From FEN-1350 sp964386005 (lineage in GTDB: Bacteria > Planctomycetota > Phycisphaerae > Sedimentisphaerales > Anaerohalosphaeraceae), in assembly GCA_964386005.1 (NCBI GenBank), contig CAYLSB010000018.1, positions 5,243 through 69,242 of the forward strand: 64,000 nucleotides of DNA. The letters are read 5' to 3'. Both the position numbers and the translations under genes were made by a program. The notes beneath the pieces are model-generated. The model was not told where the DNA came from. It ran no database searches and worked only from the letters and a program-made list of their open reading frames with translations. Position 1 is the stretch's first letter; the number at the start of each line of letters is the position of its first letter. This document shows positions 60,743 to 64,000 of this stretch, piece by piece.

Positions 60743-62086
60743 ATGATTGTATGGTTAATGATAGGTTGTCTTGCCATTATGGCCGGCGGCGTTTCGGCCG
60801 CCAAACCGGTCGTCGATGTGGAAGAAGTCGTCACGAGCTATACCTCCGCCGACAACGGCGCCGGGCCCATGTGGTGTTATGGCTCGACGGTGATCGCGCG
60901 GATCGGCAATGACGTATTCCTGTCTGTAATCGAGACGGGTAAAGATGTACTTCCTCTATGCAATACCCGCTGGCAACTGTGGACTCGGCCGGGCAACGGG
61001 CCATGGAAACTCGTTCGTCAGGAGCAGGAATATCGACAACGTGAACCCTGTCCGATCGGCGTGGATCCGGCGGGAAAAGTTTTCTTGTCGGTGAATCCCT
61101 CCACCCAGCCGCCGGGAACCATGTATGGACCGTGCAGGCCGCTGGTGCTTGAGTTTAATGCCGAAGATCCGGCCGCGGCGTTTGTATCGAAGGAACCGGC
61201 TTGGGCCCCCGGAACGAAGTTCACCGACCACTCCTATCGAGGATTTTCCGCCGATGGCAATAACGGCGAACTTCTCCTTCTCAACATCCACTCCGAAACC
61301 GGCGATCAGTTTGTCTCCCACCGTAATCAGCAAGGACAATGGCAAGCGAAGGGCTCGATTCATTTCCCGATCCGCTCGTGCTATCCCCAGGTTCTCTTGA
61401 AAGACAAGTCCGCGCATGCGATGGCGATCGGCGATATCGTCGAACCGAATGAACAATGGCGCAAGCTCAAATTTGAAAAGACCCAGCGGCAGTGGGATTA
61501 TGTCTTCCGTCGTCTGTTTTACACGTGGACGCCCGACATCGAAAAGATCCCCTTCGCAGAACCCATCGAGATCGACAGCGTCGAAAAAACCGCCGGGCAT
61601 ATCACCAATCTCGATCTCTATGTCGATGACGCCGGAACAGTCCAGGCGCTATATCTCCGCCAGCCGCATCAGTACGACTTCATCCGCGATACCTATTTCC
61701 CCGGCGAAAAGATGACAGTAACGCTGGAGACGCTAACCATACGTGATGGCAAAATCATTGGCAAGCAGACGATGGCCGAACGGACAGACAAGGGCGGCCT
61801 GCGGCCGTCATACGGCCGATTTCACGCGGACGCCGCGGGCAAACTGTGGATCATCGCGGCCGGTTGGATGCAAAAGGACGGAAAGGATTCGTTCGGCAAT
61901 TTCCTGCTCGATCCCGACGCGAAAGACGCAGCGGCGATTCAGCCCATCGCTATGGAACATCCGTTCCACTCCTTCTTTACGGCCACACCGCGCGGCGGAT
62001 CGCAACCGTCGGATACGATCGACCTGTTCGGCATCGCCGACGATAATCCAAACCTGCGCTATGCGCGAATTCAACTCAAGCGGTGA
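60743..62086 (+). CDS. Secreted beta-propeller-like protein
   Basis: 447 residues with AAGGTAAAGATC before the ATG and a signal peptide (IVWLMIGCLAIMAGGVSA). Repeating strands with Trp and Asp (MWCYGSTVIARIGNDVFLSV, RWQLWTRPGNGPWKLV, FTDHSYRGFSADGNNGELLL, GRFHADAAGKLWIIAAG) suggest a BNR/sialidase-like propeller, without clear Asp-boxes. Related in style to the neighbouring genes. Possibly binds or hydrolyses a glycan. Confidence 0.65.
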   Translation: MIVWLMIGCLAIMAGGVSAAKPVVDVEEVVTSYTSADNGAGPMWCYGSTVIARIGNDVFLSVIETGKDVLPLCNTRWQLWTRPGNGPWKLVRQEQEYRQREPCPIGVDPAGKVFLSVNPSTQPPGTMYGPCRPLVLEFNAEDPAAAFVSKEPAWAPGTKFTDHSYRGFSADGNNGELLLLNIHSETGDQFVSHRNQQGQWQAKGSIHFPIRSCYPQVLLKDKSAHAMAIGDIVEPNEQWRKLKFEKTQRQWDYVFRRLFYTWTPDIEKIPFAEPIEIDSVEKTAGHITNLDLYVDDAGTVQALYLRQPHQYDFIRDTYFPGEKMTVTLETLTIRDGKIIGKQTMAERTDKGGLRPSYGRFHADAAGKLWIIAAGWMQKDGKDSFGNFLLDPDAKDAAAIQPIAMEHPFHSFFTATPRGGSQPSDTIDLFGIADDNPNLRYARIQLKR

Positions 62087-62140
62087 AGTCGGTGACAGTT
62101 ACATTGTTCTGATTTTCGTTTGAGTAATGATTGTCAGAGA

Positions 62141-63793
62141 TCACTCGAATCGGATCCAGTCAATCAGGAGCATGCCGCTGTTGACCTTGATCTCGAAGCG
62201 ATTGGCCCCTTCGGAAAGTTTTACGCCGCCCAGATCTATTTCAGCCCATTCAGTACCACTGACGGGCAACGTCTTTGTCTGCTGCTGGATCGAAAGCTGA
62301 AACTCGGTTGGTGCATCCACGGCTTTAACTCGCGCAACCACCTTGTAGTCCTTGGCCTCCAGACTGTGGATCGTGTACGCCGTCCATTCGTCGGCCTGCA
62401 GGCGAATGCTCTGCTCGGACCGGAAACGATTGCCCTCAGTGCTGGGCATCTCGACCGGTACCGGTTCCGATGTCCGGTAGAATTTGGATTTCTGCGAAAC
62501 GTCTTTCACGAAATAGGATTTATTCGCTCCCTCATGGCCGTAGTTTTCCGCCTCGACTTTGGCGGGCGCTCGGCGGAACATGGCGTTGACCACGTCGGGA
62601 TAAAAAACGCAATTGGCGAGTTTAATATTCTCCAATAACTCATCGAACGATTGTTGTGCCGCTTCCTTCGACGGCTTGGACCGGCCGCGGGAAAAGCCCG
62701 CGATGTCATCCCATCCCGTCGGTTTCCTGATCGAATAGATGCCGTTGTTGGTGTCCATCTTCTTCCACGGCCAGAACGACCAGCCGATATTGTTGGTCTC
62801 GAAATACTGCATCGTTCCCCAGTAAATGGCGCTGTTCTTCTCGCCGGTCTCGCCGACCCAGACGGGGGCATCGAGTTTTTCGCGGAGCTTGATGTATCGT
62901 TCGATGCTGTTGAGTTTGTCCGGCCGATCCCAGCAGTAAAAATGAAACTGATAGAACAGGTTGTCGTCGAATTTTTCCGTAAACACCGACCAGTCGTTGG
63001 CCCAATCGGCCCCTTCCAGCGTAATCATGTGCCGCGGATCCACCGCGCGGATGGCCTTGGTCAGCCGTCGATACAACGGTTCGAGCCGGTCCTTGTACTT
63101 TTCGGCCGCCCCGGTTCGCTGCGGCAGCGGCTCATTCAGGAGATCGTACCCCGCGACGATCGGCTCGTTTTTATACAGATCGGCGATCTTGACCCACAGG
63201 CCCTCCAGCAGATCCTGGTTTTTCGGTTCCGTAAATAGCTCCACCTGGTCGCGCGGGCTGTCGTCGATGTTGGTCCCCGTCTGGCCGCCCGGCGCGCCGT
63301 GCATATCGATGATGACATACACGTTGTATTTCTTGCACCAGCGAATCAGATTATCCAGCAGTTCAAATCCCTCCGCGACATATTGAGGATTATCGCCTTC
63401 GGTCAAAAACCGCCGTGCATTGAGCGCCGGACGAACGGAATTATACCCCAGCTCGGCGACTCGCCGGATGTCGGCCTCGGTGATATAGTCGCGGCGGAAC
63501 CGGAGCCAGAACTTTTCGGCCGCCTCCGGACCGATCAACTCCGAAACAATGGCCTCGATCTTTCGCGGCCGGTCGCCTCGATCGCCGAACTTCCACATGT
63601 ACCCTTCCGGCAGCAGCCAGTTGCCCAGCCCGACGCCCTGCAGCAAAATCTTGTTGCCGCTTTCGTCCACCATGTCGTGGCCGCGCGTGCGAAGAAATCC
63701 CGCCGCTTCGGTCCGTGGAGCAAGGGAGAGGATCATCAACAACGAAATCAAAATTCCGAATCCCGTGTGGAATCGTATTGGCATCCATTTCAT
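62141..63793 (-). CDS. Secreted GH5-family glycosidase with C-terminal CBM-like domain
   Basis: 550 residues from ATG 63793, with GGGGA upstream. A signal peptide is followed by a TIM barrel: LLQGVGLGNWLLPEGYMWKF, YVIIDMHGAPGGQTGTNIDD, AGYDLLNEPLP (acid/base Glu about 221) and PVWVGETGEKNSAIYWG (nucleophile Glu about 316). The WSFWPWKKM strand is typical of GH5. Residues about 415-550 look like a carbohydrate-binding beta-sandwich (KVEAENYGHEG, FEIKVNSGMLLIDWIRFE). It is expected to cleave beta-glucan or mannan outside the cell. Confidence 0.92.
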   Translation of the reverse strand: MKWMPIRFHTGFGILISLLMILSLAPRTEAAGFLRTRGHDMVDESGNKILLQGVGLGNWLLPEGYMWKFGDRGDRPRKIEAIVSELIGPEAAEKFWLRFRRDYITEADIRRVAELGYNSVRPALNARRFLTEGDNPQYVAEGFELLDNLIRWCKKYNVYVIIDMHGAPGGQTGTNIDDSPRDQVELFTEPKNQDLLEGLWVKIADLYKNEPIVAGYDLLNEPLPQRTGAAEKYKDRLEPLYRRLTKAIRAVDPRHMITLEGADWANDWSVFTEKFDDNLFYQFHFYCWDRPDKLNSIERYIKLREKLDAPVWVGETGEKNSAIYWGTMQYFETNNIGWSFWPWKKMDTNNGIYSIRKPTGWDDIAGFSRGRSKPSKEAAQQSFDELLENIKLANCVFYPDVVNAMFRRAPAKVEAENYGHEGANKSYFVKDVSQKSKFYRTSEPVPVEMPSTEGNRFRSEQSIRLQADEWTAYTIHSLEAKDYKVVARVKAVDAPTEFQLSIQQQTKTLPVSGTEWAEIDLGGVKLSEGANRFEIKVNSGMLLIDWIRFE

Positions 63794-63851
63794 GGCTGTA
63801 TCCCCTGAATCATATTGAGAGTCTGAAAATGATCGCAATTATTCGTATCAC

Positions 63852-63880
63852 ACCATATCACCGCATGGTCCGAATGTCAA
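63852..63880 (-). promoter_or_regulatory. Promoter of the GH5 gene
   Basis: On the minus strand: TTGACA (63880-63875), a 17-base spacer and TATGGT (63857-63852). The predicted start is near 63845, about 52 bases upstream of the ATG. From 63881 to the window end no gene could be recognised. Confidence 0.5.
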
Positions 63881-64000
63881 ATGCCAGGATTACCCCGCGC
63901 ATTCAAATCCAATCAAGGGGTCGGGAACGAAAGGCGCTTCCGTAAGGGTCATATCGCCACAAGTCGAATTTGATAATGTCCCGGAAAATCCTTGCTTTCT

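Noticed and set aside
1..64000. CRISPR array, prophage or integrative element
   Set aside because: No regularly spaced repeats, no integrase, no phage structural genes and no tRNA-disrupting repeat were found; only small repeats and remnants are present.

Overview
The window looks like a chromosome segment of a planctomycete, most likely of the Phycisphaerae/Sedimentisphaerales type. This is inferred from protein style: a Gfo/Idh/MocA end, several secreted glycoside hydrolases, C-terminal or internal dockerin-like 'DLxDLAxLxxxWL' tails, CotH, a planctomycete-type RHS core, Met/Gly-rich coiled-coil proteins and a TrpR/TrpB2 pair. Coding density is high, base composition is moderate-GC, genes lie on both strands, and no rRNA or CRISPR array is seen. 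Two tRNA genes (Ala-CGC, His-GTG) are present.

Region by region: 1-10.1 kb holds a Gfo/Idh end, a Tat-exported GH116 enzyme, a coiled-coil membrane protein and three secreted proteins (one matrixin-like protease, one beta-helix). 10.2-19.1 kb is housekeeping and regulation: a PadR pair with a clear operator, a PNPOx-TspO-epimerase operon, a peroxiredoxin-like protein, a TrpR-TrpB2 operon, a YdjC deacetylase, a STAS protein and an RNase HII homologue. 19.2-25.0 kb has a large kinase-like membrane protein divergent from an ECF sigma operon that ends in a Met/Gly-rich coiled-coil protein.

25.0-28.0 kb is the most striking part: two tandem, divergent FtsZ/tubulin-superfamily GTPases. The second carries a 90-residue Lys/Arg-rich, histone-H1-like N-terminal tail. 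Palindromes and a repeated ACCGGTGG box lie between them. 28.9-29.65 kb contains a perfect consensus promoter followed by three small related ORFs, one with an in-frame UGA.

29.6-40.5 kb holds Dtd, a SOUL-glutathione peroxidase fusion lipoprotein, and a minus-strand operon of a propeller/O-methyltransferase fusion, an APC permease, a 1662-residue SF1 helicase-nuclease and a methyltransferase. 40.6-44.3 kb is a broken RHS locus with a toxin-like C-terminus, an AT-richer LRR/Sel1-like gene and a GxxExxY cassette flanked by inverted repeats that splits an RHS fragment. 44.3-49.4 kb has transketolase, FolC and an outer-membrane barrel protein. 49.5-53.6 kb is a CotH-VTC-DUF4956 operon. The rest is LysA and carbohydrate-degradation genes (GH30, a three-gene secreted operon, GH5).
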